Positions 50,530 through 58,686 of a stretch of DNA of 64,000 nt are shown piece after piece (the stretch's first letter is position 1; the number at the start of each line of letters is the position of its first letter). The stretch comes from Streptomyces alanosinicus (GTDB taxonomy: Bacteria > Actinomycetota > Actinomycetes > Streptomycetales > Streptomycetaceae): the NCBI RefSeq assembly GCF_014650595.1, contig NZ_BMVG01000002.1:248001-312000 (forward strand), read 5' to 3'. Made by a program: the position numbers and the translations under genes. Below the pieces are notes generated by a model. That model was not told where the DNA came from. It saw nothing but the letters and a program-made list of their open reading frames with translations, and did no database searches.

Positions 50530-50661
50530 GCCCCTACGATGCCCGAACCGCCGGCCCGGCGCTGAGGCCTGTGGATAACTCCGGCGCGTGGCCTGGCGGG
50601 AGGGGGATTGGGGGATCGGTTCCGTGGTGGCGGGCCGCTGACCAGGGAAAATGGCAGAGGG

Positions 50662-50877
50662 TTATGGAATGCGCCTGCCAATGCCTTCCACGAACGCCGT
50701 CCAGGAGGTGGGGTGGAAGAGGAGTACGGGGCCGTTGTCGGCTTGCTTCGAGTCGCGGACGGGGACGGCGCCGGGGAGGGGGGTGGCTACTTCGACGCAG
50801 TCGCCGCCGTCGTTGTTGCTGTAGCTGCTCTTGCGCCAGCCGACGGAGTCTGGGTCAATCCCCTTGCCGCGCTTCAT
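50662..50877 (-). CDS. DUF397 protein
   Basis: A 71-residue member of the DUF397 family, recognised by WRKSSYSNNDGGDCVEVA and VPVRDSKQADNGPVLLF. Such genes nearly always follow an XRE-type regulator gene in Streptomyces, and here it overlaps that gene by 23 bp. These pairs behave like toxin-antitoxin-like or sigma-regulating modules. The start ATG 50877 lies within the upstream gene. Confidence 0.92.
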   Translation of the reverse strand: MKRGKGIDPDSVGWRKSSYSNNDGGDCVEVATPLPGAVPVRDSKQADNGPVLLFHPTSWTAFVEGIGRRIP

Positions 50878-51709
50878 CTCTGTAGGTCCTCGCCACGTCG
50901 TCCATCAAGGCCAGGGACGCCCCGGGTGACAGCGCGACGGCCCTGAGCAAATCGTATCTACGACGGTACTCCTTCACATGGGCCGGATAGTCGACGATCT
51001 GCGCGGTGAAGTCGCCCTCCGAGTACACCATCGGCGGGGCGTCCGCGAAGGTCATGATCTTTGCCATGGCGTGACTGAGCGGGTGCCAGGGGGTCGTTTC
51101 CGGAACGATCTGGAGAATGCTCTGCGTGGACCGGATCACGTCGAGGATGTGCTCCACCTGCTCGGTCATCACTGCTGGGGGAAGCGGCGTTCTCCGGATG
51201 ACCGACTCGCGCAGGATCCCCCAATACGTGGGCCGGTCCTCGCGTTTCCACAACTCCGCACGCGCCAATCGTGCGCGGACACGCTTCTCGACCACCTCCT
51301 GTGGCACTTCCGGATCCATGTGCTGAATCATTCCCCGCAAGTACGCTCCGGTCTGCAGCAGCCCCGGGAGGACATTGGGCGCCCACTCCTCCACCGTCTG
51401 CGCCTGCTTCTCCATGTCGGGGACGTCTGCGTAGTACCACGCGTGCCCCACCTGCCGCGCCTTCGCCGCGTCTTCACAACGCCGCTCGAAGAACCCGTCC
51501 GTCCCGAGCTTCTGGTCCACATGCCGGGCCAGATCCATCGGCATCCGTCGTTCCCCGCGCTCGATCTGGCTGAGGAACGAGATCCCCCGAAAGCTGCCCT
51601 CCACCAACTGCTCCAGCGTCATCCCCGCCTGCTCTCTCCTGTAGCGCAACTCCGCGCCGTAGAAGCAGGGGACGCTCACCGAAGCATCGGGGTCCTTCTT
51701 GGGAGGCAC
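50855..51709 (-). CDS. XRE-family HTH regulator (Scr1/DUF5753 type)
   Basis: A 284-residue regulator with an N-terminal XRE helix-turn-helix (ELRYRREQAGMTLEQLVEGS...LSQIERGER, about 18-60) and a C-terminal DUF5753 domain (about 90-280, with YYADVPDMEKQAQTVEEWAP and LLQTGAYLR). Start GTG 51709 (VPPKKDPDASV) was preferred over a TTG at 51745. It is followed by DUF397 and is divergent from an HATPase protein, the standard three-gene regulatory set of Streptomyces (as in WhiJ- and BldB-related loci). Confidence 0.9.
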   Translation of the reverse strand: MPPKKDPDASVSVPCFYGAELRYRREQAGMTLEQLVEGSFRGISFLSQIERGERRMPMDLARHVDQKLGTDGFFERRCEDAAKARQVGHAWYYADVPDMEKQAQTVEEWAPNVLPGLLQTGAYLRGMIQHMDPEVPQEVVEKRVRARLARAELWKREDRPTYWGILRESVIRRTPLPPAVMTEQVEHILDVIRSTQSILQIVPETTPWHPLSHAMAKIMTFADAPPMVYSEGDFTAQIVDYPAHVKEYRRRYDLLRAVALSPGASLALMDDVARTYRDEARQGD

Positions 51710-51828
51710 AACGCACCACCGCCCTTTGCCAGTTACCGTGCGCAACTCAAACGTCTTTCACGGTACGGCAACCCACGTCAATGTGTGACTGTTTCGTCAC
51801 AGAGCGCACAGGAAGGGTGTACGCAGCC

Positions 51829-52446
51829 GTGTCGACCTCAACCCCCACCCCCACCGGCCCGGGCAACTCCGTCTTCGACATCACCCTCTGCGTGGATGAC
51901 CTGCGCGCCGCCCTGTCCGCCCACGGCATCACGCTGCCCTCGCTCCGGGTGGACCTCGCGAGCTTCGCCGGCACCTACCGGCCCCCGGCCGGTCTGGTCG
52001 CGCTCGGTAACTGCAATGCCGCCACGGCACGCAGGCTCGTGGCGGTGCTCCGAAGCTTTGACAAGTCGGCGGGCCGGCCGCCCCTGGACATCGACCTCCC
52101 CGCCGTACCGAGGGCCCTCCAGGGCCTCCGTCGTACCGTCCGCCGCTATCTGGACGCGCCCTGCCCCGATGTCCAGCTCTGTGTCACCGAACTCGTCAGC
52201 AATGTGATCCGGCACGTGGGGGAGGGGACGCCGGTGCGGGTGCGGGTGGCCCGGTGCGACGGGGGTCGTATCCGTGTCGAGGTCACGGACCCGGCGGCGC
52301 AGGCGCTGCCTGAATCCGTGACCAGTACGGCCGACGACGAGGAAGGGCGCGGTCTCGCCCTGCTGGAGGCGTTGGCGTTGCGGTGGAGCGTGGAGCAGGG
52401 GGTGGACGGCAAGACGGTGTGGTGCGAGCTGGCGGAGGCGCGGTGA
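51829..52446 (+). CDS. HATPase_c regulatory ATPase (anti-sigma-like)
   Basis: A roughly 205-residue protein. An N-terminal region of unknown fold (about 1-85) precedes a GHKL ATPase domain with N-box QLCVTELVSNVIRHVGEG and G-box EEGRGLALLEALALRWSVEQ. It is divergent from the XRE/DUF397 pair and probably part of the same regulatory set. The start is uncertain: GTG 51829 has GGAAGGG upstream, while ATG 51781 gives a longer, Cys-rich N-terminus without a ribosome site. A strong hairpin separates it from convergent afsS. Confidence 0.87.
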   Translation: MSTSTPTPTGPGNSVFDITLCVDDLRAALSAHGITLPSLRVDLASFAGTYRPPAGLVALGNCNAATARRLVAVLRSFDKSAGRPPLDIDLPAVPRALQGLRRTVRRYLDAPCPDVQLCVTELVSNVIRHVGEGTPVRVRVARCDGGRIRVEVTDPAAQALPESVTSTADDEEGRGLALLEALALRWSVEQGVDGKTVWCELAEAR

Positions 52447-52465
52447 ATGTACCCGGACACACCTC

Positions 52466-52500
52466 GGCCGCGACGGCTCCCCCTCGGTGCCGTCGCGGCC
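52466..52500. terminator. Bidirectional terminator between ATPase gene and afsS
   Basis: Perfect 12-bp arms GGCCGCGACGGC (52466-52477) and GCCGTCGCGGCC (52489-52500) enclose an 11-base loop, 20 bp after the ATPase stop and 21 bp beyond the afsS stop. Confidence 0.85.
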
Positions 52501-52521
52501 TGTCCCCCTGTGGGTGTTGGC

Positions 52522-52746
52522 TCAGCTGGGGTCGGACGTGATGTGGGTGTTGTCCCCGATCACCTTGGCCTCGGCGGCCGCTGCCGCGGGGGCGTCCGTG
52601 ATGTGGGTGTTCATCGGCTTGATGCCGGAGCCGGCCGGCGCATCGGTAATGTGCGTGTTGAGCGGCTTGACCTCGGTGCCGGCCTCGGCCTCGGTGATGT
52701 GCGTGTTGTCCGGCTTGACGACCGGCTTGTCGTTGGCGTCGCTCAT
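52522..52746 (-). CDS. afsS: AfsS small sigma-like regulatory protein
   Basis: A 74-residue acidic protein encoded directly downstream of afsR in the same direction, as in S. coelicolor. AfsS is the AfsR-dependent activator of antibiotic genes and is characterised by internal repeats. Here four NTHIT repeats occur at residues 14-18, 30-34, 46-50 and 66-70 (spacing 16, 16, 20), with DAP linkers. ATG 52746 follows AGGGGAGCACC. Identification rests on synteny, size and repeats; the repeat sequence differs from what I recall of the S. coelicolor protein. Its promoter region carries a candidate AfsR box and a leader hairpin. Confidence 0.85.
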   Translation of the reverse strand: MSDANDKPVVKPDNTHITEAEAGTEVKPLNTHITDAPAGSGIKPMNTHITDAPAAAAAEAKVIGDNTHITSDPS

Positions 52747-52785
52747 CAGGTGCTCCCCTTGGAAAGTGCGTTGCAGCTGTGGCGG

Positions 52786-52821
52786 CCCATCCAGACACTC
52801 CCCCGAGTGTGGCTGGATGGG
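52786..52821 (-). promoter_or_regulatory. Hairpin in the afsS leader
   Basis: Arms CCCATCCAGACACTC (52786-52800) and GAGTGTGGCTGGATGGG (52805-52821) pair fully except for a GG bulge, with a CCCC loop. It lies about 40 nt before the afsS ATG. It could end afsR transcripts or modulate afsS translation. Confidence 0.65.
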
Positions 52822-52921
52822 CCACTGGAGCCGCCCACTCTAGATCGCGAGTGCGGCGGCCCCGCCGACTGGTCCGTCTGCCCCCCGACAGGACGTCCCG
52901 GTAAGAAGAAGAGTGTCCTGT

Positions 52922-52944
52922 GGCGATAAACGATCGATGAACGC
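52922..52944 (-). promoter_or_regulatory. Candidate AfsR (SARP) box upstream of afsS
   Basis: Read on the minus strand, GTTCATC and GTTTATC form direct heptamers offset by 11 bp, one helix turn, the arrangement SARP regulators bind. They sit about 180 nt upstream of the afsS ATG and just downstream of the afsR stop. An ACACTC-like -10 follows about 8 bp later. The match is by eye. Confidence 0.5.
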
Positions 52945-52960
52945 CTGGACAGCGGCCAGG

Positions 52961-55927
52961 TCAGGCCGCCGCGGCCGGGGTCAGAAGGGCCTGGACGTCG
53001 GTCGCCTCCGGGGAACCGAGGCGTTCGTAGATCACCAGCGCGTCCCGCCAGCAGACCTGGGCCCGGCCGGTCTGGCCGATTCCGTTCAGCGCCTTGCCGA
53101 GGACGGTCAGCACATTGCCGCGGCGCCACTCGCCGCCGATCTCCTTGAGCGGGGTCAGGGCCATCTCGGCGTTGGCCGCGGCCTGGGCCGGGCGCTGGGC
53201 CTGCAGGTCCACCTCGGCGAGCCGGAAGAGCGTCATGCCTTCCCACAGGCGCTGCCGGCTGGCGCGGAACACCTGGAGGGCCTGGCCGAGATGGGCCCCG
53301 GCGTCGGTGAGCTGTCCGCTCTTGCCGAGGGCGAGCCCGAGCGCGTAGTGGCCGTTGGCCGCCTTCAGGGAGTGCCCCAGCTCCTCGTACATCTCGGTGC
53401 CCTGGCGGGCGAGATGCACGGCGCTGTCGGCGCGGCCGGTCTGCAGATGCAGCCGTGAGAGGTTGCACAGCGCCGCCGCCGCGCCGGACAGGTCGCCGCA
53501 GGCGCGGAAGTCCGCTATCGCACGTACCAGGAATTCCTCGCCCTCGGCGTAGCGGCCCTGGTAGTAGGCGAAGACACCGAGGATGTTGCCGGCCCAGCAG
53601 CACGGCAGCGGATCGAAGGCGGCCTCCGAGAGGGCGAGGGCCTGCCGGGCCTCCTCGTCGGCCTGGGCGAACTGCCCCGACCAGTGCCGCGCGTTGGCCA
53701 GTACCAGCATGGCCCGCCCCTCGGCCCGGATGTCGGAGGCCTCGCGCGAGGCGTCGCGCAGGGCGGTGCCGGCCGCCTCGTACTCCTTGAAGTTCGCGCC
53801 GGACTCGGCGAGGTCGACCGCGGCCCACAGCAGGTCGACGGCGCGGCGCAGCGAGGCGCCGGTGGACGACTGCCGTACACAGGCCAGCAGCGGTACGGCC
53901 TCGGAGTAGAGCCAGTCCCGGGCGGCCTGGCGGTCGGCGAAGACCAGGCCGGGGACGGCGGTCTTCTCCAGGTGGTCCACCAGCCGGTCGCCGGGCCGCT
54001 CGATGGCGAAGACCCGGGCGGCTGTGGCCAGATAGAAGTCCAGCAGCCGCGACAGCGCGGCGTCCCGTTCGCTCAGCGGCTGTTCGTCGCGTTCCGCGCA
54101 CGCGCGCGCGTAGAGGCGGACCAGGTCGTGGAAGCGGTAGCGGCCGGGGGCCGCCGACTCCAGCAGGGAGGTGTCGACCAGGGCTTCCAGGAGGTCTTCC
54201 GTGTCCTCTGGGGGGACGTCGAGGACGGCGGCCGCGGCGGCCAGGGAGATGTCGGGGCCGTCGGCGAGGCCGAGGAGGCGGAACGCGCGGGCCTGGGCCG
54301 GTTCCAGCTGGCCGTAGCCCAGTTCGAAGGTGGCCTTGACGGCGAGGTCACCGGCCTGGAGCTCGTCGAGGCGGCGGCGCTCGTCGGCCAGCTTCGCCGC
54401 GAGGACGGAGACCGTCCAGGTGCGGCGGGCGGCGAGGCGGGAGGCCGCGATGCGGATGGCGAGCGGCAGGAAGCCGCAGGCGGCGACCACGTCCAGGGCC
54501 GATTCCCGTTCCGTCGCGACGCGTTCCTCGCCCACGATCTTCGTGAACAGGGCGAGGGCTTCCTCGGGCGACATCACGTCCAGGTCGACCAGGTGCGCGC
54601 CGGCCAGGTCGACCATGCGGACACGGGAGGTGACCAGGGCGGCGCAGCCTTCCGTGCCGGGCAGCAGCGGGCGTATCTGGGCCGCGTCCTTGGCGTTGTC
54701 CAGCAGGAGCAGGACCCGGCGGCCGTCCAGGACGGAGCGGTAGAGGGCCGCGCGCTCGTCGAGGGAGTCGGGTATCGCGGAGTCCGCCGTGCCCAGCGCC
54801 CGCAGGAACGAGCCCAGTACGGTCTCCGGCTCGGCGGGGCGGGGGCCCGCGCCCTGGAGGTCGACGTAGAGCTGGCCGTCCGGGAAGGCGCCGCGGGCCC
54901 GGTGGGCGACATGCACCGCGAGGGTCGTCTTGCCCACGCCGCCGATGCCGGCGAGCGCGGAGACGGCCATGACGCGGCCGGCCGCCTCCGAGGCGGAGGA
55001 GAGGACCTCGCTCAGCTCGTCGACGAAGGCGTTGCGGCCGGTGAAGTCCGGCACGGAGGCGGGGAGCTGGGCGGGGCGGACGGGGAGCACCGCGGGTTCG
55101 GTGGCGGGGGAGGAGGGCTCGGCCAGCGCCGGGTCCGCCTGGAGGATGCGCTGTTGCAGTTCGCGCAGGCCGGGGCGGGGGTCGACGCCCAGTTCCTCGG
55201 AGAGCAGACGGCGGGTGTCGGCGTAGACCGCCAGGGCCTCGGCCTGCCGTCCGCTGCGGTACAGCGCGAGCATCAGCAGTTCGCGCAGCCGCTCCCGCAG
55301 GGGGTGCGCGGCGGTCAGGGCGGTCAGCTCGGAGACTGCCTCGGCGTGGCAGCCCTGCTCCAGGTCCATGTCCAGGCGGGACTCCAGCAGGCCCAGGCGC
55401 CATTCCTCCAGGCGGACCCGCTGGGTCTCGGCGTACGGGCCGGGGACGCCGGCGAGGACCTCGCCCTCCCACACGGCCAGCGCCTGGTTCAGCAGCGTCC
55501 GGGCGCGGCGCAGATCGCCGGCGGCCCGCGCCTTCTCGGCCTGCGCGGTGACGTCCTGGGCGGCGGCCAGGTCCAGCGCGCCGTCGCGCAGACCGCGGAT
55601 CGCATAGCCGCCGGACTCGCTGACCAGGACGCCGGGCGTGAGGATCTTGCGCAGGCGGGAGGCGTAGGTGCGCAGCGCCGCCAGTGCCTGCGAGGGGGGT
55701 TCGGCGCCCCAGAGGGCGTCGATCAGCTCCGCCGCGGTCGCCGTACGGCCCTCGCGCAGCAGCAGGGCGGCCAGCAGGGCGCGCTGCTGGGGGGAGCCCG
55801 TGCTGAGCTGCTCCGCGCCGCGCCAGGCCCGTACCGGACCGAGCACGCCGAAGTGCAGCGCCTCCGTTTCCGTGTCGGTCACGGAAACGGGACGCCGCTG
55901 CTCAGGCACTCGCGGCCCACCGTCCAT
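52961..55927 (-). CDS. afsR: Global regulator AfsR (SARP-NB-ARC-TPR)
   Basis: A 988-residue regulator phosphorylated by AfsK that activates afsS. Order: OmpR-like SARP DNA-binding domain (about 24-115), bacterial transcriptional activation domain (about 120-265), linker, NB-ARC ATPase (about 297-600) with P-loop GIGGVGKTT (327-335) and LLLLDNAKDA-type Walker B, then C-terminal TPR-like helices. ATG 55927 reproduces the MDGGPRVPEQRR start I recall from S. coelicolor and has GAGGGGG upstream. The sequence is strongly AfsR-like throughout. Downstream afsS is in the same direction; upstream, a catabolic operon with operator O12 diverges. Confidence 0.97.
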   Translation of the reverse strand: MDGGPRVPEQRRPVSVTDTETEALHFGVLGPVRAWRGAEQLSTGSPQQRALLAALLLREGRTATAAELIDALWGAEPPSQALAALRTYASRLRKILTPGVLVSESGGYAIRGLRDGALDLAAAQDVTAQAEKARAAGDLRRARTLLNQALAVWEGEVLAGVPGPYAETQRVRLEEWRLGLLESRLDMDLEQGCHAEAVSELTALTAAHPLRERLRELLMLALYRSGRQAEALAVYADTRRLLSEELGVDPRPGLRELQQRILQADPALAEPSSPATEPAVLPVRPAQLPASVPDFTGRNAFVDELSEVLSSASEAAGRVMAVSALAGIGGVGKTTLAVHVAHRARGAFPDGQLYVDLQGAGPRPAEPETVLGSFLRALGTADSAIPDSLDERAALYRSVLDGRRVLLLLDNAKDAAQIRPLLPGTEGCAALVTSRVRMVDLAGAHLVDLDVMSPEEALALFTKIVGEERVATERESALDVVAACGFLPLAIRIAASRLAARRTWTVSVLAAKLADERRRLDELQAGDLAVKATFELGYGQLEPAQARAFRLLGLADGPDISLAAAAAVLDVPPEDTEDLLEALVDTSLLESAAPGRYRFHDLVRLYARACAERDEQPLSERDAALSRLLDFYLATAARVFAIERPGDRLVDHLEKTAVPGLVFADRQAARDWLYSEAVPLLACVRQSSTGASLRRAVDLLWAAVDLAESGANFKEYEAAGTALRDASREASDIRAEGRAMLVLANARHWSGQFAQADEEARQALALSEAAFDPLPCCWAGNILGVFAYYQGRYAEGEEFLVRAIADFRACGDLSGAAAALCNLSRLHLQTGRADSAVHLARQGTEMYEELGHSLKAANGHYALGLALGKSGQLTDAGAHLGQALQVFRASRQRLWEGMTLFRLAEVDLQAQRPAQAAANAEMALTPLKEIGGEWRRGNVLTVLGKALNGIGQTGRAQVCWRDALVIYERLGSPEATDVQALLTPAAAA

Positions 55928-56104
55928 GCGTTCGGCCCCCTCGGCGTCTACGGACAACCCCGTCAGTTTGCCTTGTTCCGGCCGGTTCCGTCAGCCGTGG
56001 GAGACGCCGATCACAGGGTGACGCAATTCAGTGCACAAACCCCTCACACGTCGGCCCGTAAATCCCTCACACCTCTTCGCACGGGGTCGTGTCCGACTCG
56101 GGAG

Positions 56105-56119
56105 CTGACGGACCGTCAG
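56105..56119. promoter_or_regulatory. CTGAC-N5-GTCAG operator O12
   Basis: CTGACGGACCGTCAG, perfect outer halves and an almost perfect 15-bp palindrome (odd centre), lies 21 bp before the amidohydrolase start. The site is 178 bp from the divergent afsR start. Confidence 0.8.
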
Positions 56120-56140
56120 ATCGGCGCTACCGTGAGGGGT

Positions 56141-57373
56141 ATGGAGACCACACAGTTCCCGCTGATCATCTCCGTCGACGACCACACCGTGGAGCCCGCC
56201 ACCGTCTGGCAGGACCGGCTGCCGAGGAAGTACCTGGACGAGGGGCCCCGGATCGTGCGCGCCCCGGTCAAGGAGATGACCTTCCTGGGCGGGCGTTTCC
56301 GGCCCGTCATGGGCGAACCGGGCAGTACGGACGGACCGCTCGGCGACTGGTGGGTGTACGGGGACCTGCGCCGCCCCCTCACCCGGCTCGACACCGCCGT
56401 CGGCTACGACCGGGAAGAGGTGAAGCTGGAGGTCATCACCTACGAGCAGATGCGGCCCGGCTCGTACGACGTCACCGCCCGGCTCGCCGACATGGACGTC
56501 AACCACGTCCAGTCCGCCGTCTGCTTCCCCACCTTCCCGCGCTTCTGCGGACAGACCTTCTCCGAGGCCGCCGACCGGGACCTTGCCCTGCTGTGCGTGC
56601 GCGCCTACAACGACTGGATGATGGAGGAGTGGTGCGGGCGCGAGGCACAGGGCCGGCTGATACCGCTTCCCCTCATACCCCTGTGGGACGCCGGACTGGC
56701 CGCCGCCGAGGTGCGGCGCAACGCGGCGCGGGGCGCGCGGGCCGTCGCCTTCTCCGAGATCCCCCCGCACCTCGGCCTGCCGTCCATCCACGGCGACGAC
56801 TGGGACCCCTTCCTCGCGGCCTGCGACGAGACCGGCACGGTCGTCGCCATGCACATCGGCTCCAGCAGCCGGATGCCCTCCACCTCCGCCGACGCGCCGC
56901 CCGCCGTCGGCTCCACCATCACCTTCGCCAACTGCTGCTTCTCGATGGTCGACTGGCTGATGAGCGGCAAGTTCGAGCGCTTCCCGAACCTGAAGGTCAT
57001 GTACGCCGAGGGCCAGATCGGCTGGATCCCGTACATCCTGGAGCGCGCCGACGTCGTGTGGGAGGAGAACCGGGGCTGGGGCGGGGTCGCCGACAAGGTC
57101 ACCCGGCCGCCGTCCGAGACCTTCGCCGGACATGTCTTCGGCTGCTTCTTCGACGACGCCTTCGGGCTGAAGAGCCTCGACTCCATCGGCGTCGGCAACG
57201 TCCTGTACGAGACGGACTACCCGCACTCCGACTCCACCTGGCCGAAGTCCCGTGAGGTCGGCGTGGCACAGATGGGGCATCTGCCGGCCGACGTGGTCGA
57301 GCGGATCGTCCGTGGCAACGCCATCGACCTGCTGGGGCTGACGCCGGACGGCCTGTGGAAGGCGGCGACGTGA
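56141..57373 (+). CDS. Metal-dependent hydrolase, amidohydrolase-2 family
   Basis: A 410-residue paralogue of 9847-11040. It shares ISVDDHTVEP, MHIGSSSRMP, YAEGQIGWIPYILERADVVWEE and the late ETDYPHSDSTWP metal/active-site segment. ATG 56141 follows GTGAGGGGT. It overlaps the LLM oxidoreductase gene (GTGA), and operator O12 is directly upstream. Two such hydrolases in one regulon suggest related hydrolysis or decarboxylation steps on two intermediates; the exact chemistry is unknown. Confidence 0.92.
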   Translation: METTQFPLIISVDDHTVEPATVWQDRLPRKYLDEGPRIVRAPVKEMTFLGGRFRPVMGEPGSTDGPLGDWWVYGDLRRPLTRLDTAVGYDREEVKLEVITYEQMRPGSYDVTARLADMDVNHVQSAVCFPTFPRFCGQTFSEAADRDLALLCVRAYNDWMMEEWCGREAQGRLIPLPLIPLWDAGLAAAEVRRNAARGARAVAFSEIPPHLGLPSIHGDDWDPFLAACDETGTVVAMHIGSSSRMPSTSADAPPAVGSTITFANCCFSMVDWLMSGKFERFPNLKVMYAEGQIGWIPYILERADVVWEENRGWGGVADKVTRPPSETFAGHVFGCFFDDAFGLKSLDSIGVGNVLYETDYPHSDSTWPKSREVGVAQMGHLPADVVERIVRGNAIDLLGLTPDGLWKAAT

Positions 57374-58293
57374 GTCTGGCGTACGGCATCCAGCTGCCCG
57401 TCCAGGCGCAGAGCGCCCTGTTCGCGGAGAGCTGGGAGGCGGACGCCGGTCCCGCGGACCTGGTGGCGCTCGCGCGGGCCGTGGACGCCGCCGGGTTCGC
57501 CTATCTCGCCGCCTGCGAGCACGTGGGCGTCCCGCGCCGGCTCGCCCCGGCGATGAGCACCGTCTGGTACGACCCCGTCGCCACCCTCGCCCATCTGGCC
57601 GCCGTCACCGAGCGGGTCCGGCTGCTCAGCCATGTCGCCGTGGTGGGGCTGCGGCACCCGCTGCTCACCGCCAAGCAGTACGCCACCCTCGACCATCTCT
57701 CCGGCGGCCGGCTGGTCCTCGGGGTCGGGGCCGGGCACGTGCGGGAGGAGTTCGAGGTGCTCGGGGCGGACTTCGAGCGGCGCGGGGCGGTGCTCGACGA
57801 GACGATCGACGCCCTGCGGGCCGCCCTCGGGCCCGAGGAGTTCCCCGAGCACCACGGCAAGTTCCACGACTTCGCCGGGCTGGGGCAGCGGCCCCGCCCG
57901 GCGCAGCCGGAGGTCCCGGTGTGGGTGGGCGGCTCCTCGCCCGCCGCCGTGCGCCGGGCCGCGCTGAAGGGCGACGGCTGGCTGCCCCAGGGCGACCCGC
58001 GTAACCGGCTGCCCGCGCAGATCGCCCGGCTGCGCCGGCTGCGCGCGGAGGCCGGCGCCGAGGGGCCGTTCACGGTCGGCGCGATCACCGAGCCCGTGTA
58101 CGTCGGCCGGGCCGGCTGGGAGGTCGGCCGCGGCACCCTCACCGGGGCACCGCGGGAGATCGCCGAGTCACTGCGGGCCTACCGGGCGATGGGCGTGGAC
58201 CAGATCCAGGTCCGGCTGCGCAGCCGGAGCCGGGCCGAACTGGTCGAGCAGGTCGGGCTGTTCGGGGCGGAGGTTGCGCCCCTATTGGGTTGA
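57370..58293 (+). CDS. LLM-class (luciferase-like) F420/FMN-dependent oxidoreductase
   Basis: A 307-residue TIM-barrel oxidoreductase of the luciferase-like family. The SGGRLVLGVGAGHVREEFEVLG motif is characteristic of F420-dependent members, with LLSHVAVVGLRHPLLTAKQ and a VWVGGSSPAAVRRAA strand. It would reduce or oxidise its substrate with F420 or FMN. GTG 57370 overlaps the hydrolase stop. Its last 57 codons and the intergenic spacer are the parent of the 192-bp tandem repeat that follows. Confidence 0.92.
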   Translation: MSLAYGIQLPVQAQSALFAESWEADAGPADLVALARAVDAAGFAYLAACEHVGVPRRLAPAMSTVWYDPVATLAHLAAVTERVRLLSHVAVVGLRHPLLTAKQYATLDHLSGGRLVLGVGAGHVREEFEVLGADFERRGAVLDETIDALRAALGPEEFPEHHGKFHDFAGLGQRPRPAQPEVPVWVGGSSPAAVRRAALKGDGWLPQGDPRNRLPAQIARLRRLRAEAGAEGPFTVGAITEPVYVGRAGWEVGRGTLTGAPREIAESLRAYRAMGVDQIQVRLRSRSRAELVEQVGLFGAEVAPLLG

Positions 58294-58302
58294 GGGGGTC
58301 TG

Positions 58303-58485
58303 ATGGGCAGGCAGGTCGGGCGGGGCGCCGTCCTCGGGGTGCCGTGGGAGGTCGCTGAGTCGCTGTGGGCCTTCTGGGTGATGGGTGTGGACCAGGTTCA
58401 GGTGTGGTTGCGCAGTCGGGGCCGGGTCGAACTGGTCGAGCAGGTCGGGCTGTTCGGGGCGGAGGTTGCGCCTCTCTTGGGTTGA
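58303..58485 (+). CDS. Chimeric 60-aa microprotein A (LLM C-terminus duplicate)
   Basis: A 60-codon frame starting MGRQVGRGAVLG and ending VELVEQVGLFGAEVAPLLG. The body matches the last 57 residues of the LLM protein upstream (for example MGVDQVQVWLRSRG versus MGVDQIQVRLRSRS). Its ATG and GAGGGGG ribosome site look like the SDR start. The frame is intact despite several substitutions, and it lies in line between two co-transcribed genes, so it is likely translated. Function is unknown; it may be a by-product of the duplication. Confidence 0.55.
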   Translation: MGRQVGRGAVLGVPWEVAESLWAFWVMGVDQVQVWLRSRGRVELVEQVGLFGAEVAPLLG

Positions 58486-58494
58486 GGGGGTCTG

Positions 58495-58677
58495 ATGGGT
58501 AAGCGGGTCGGGCGGGGCGCCGTCCTCGGGGCGTCGCGGGGGATCGCTGAGTCGCTGTGGGCCTTCTGGGTGATGGGTGTGGACCAGGTTCAGGTGTGGT
58601 TGCGCAGTCGGGGCCGGGTCGAACTGGTCGAGCAGGTCGGGCTGTTCGGGGCGGAGGTCGCGCCCCTCTTGGGCTGA
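58495..58677 (+). CDS. Chimeric 60-aa microprotein B (LLM C-terminus duplicate)
   Basis: Second copy of the duplicated unit, starting MGKRVGRGAVLGASRGIAES and identical to copy A over the last 40 or so residues. It has the same GAGGGGG ribosome site and ends 9 bp before the SDR ATG. The near identity of A and B suggests a more recent second duplication or gene conversion. Confidence 0.55.
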   Translation: MGKRVGRGAVLGASRGIAESLWAFWVMGVDQVQVWLRSRGRVELVEQVGLFGAEVAPLLG

Positions 58678-58686
58678 GGAGGCCTG

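Larger units (their letters stand above)
58111..58686 (+). repeat. 192-bp tandem triplication of the LLM 3' end / SDR 5' junction
   Basis: Three consecutive 192-bp units start at 58111, 58303 and 58495; the next period begins at the SDR start codon 58687. Unit 1 is the native LLM 3' end; units 2 and 3 start with an SDR-like ATGGGCAGG/ATGGGTAAG and ribosome site, then continue as the LLM C-terminus. Microhomology between LLM GGTCGGCCGCGG and SDR GGACGGGCGGG probably seeded the first duplication. Confidence 0.9.

Noticed and set aside
53684..56140. Very long open frame on the plus strand antisense to afsR, continuous with the amidohydrolase frame
   Set aside because: Typical GC-rich shadow frame; its translation is low-complexity Gly/Arg/Gln sequence and afsR on the other strand is unmistakable.
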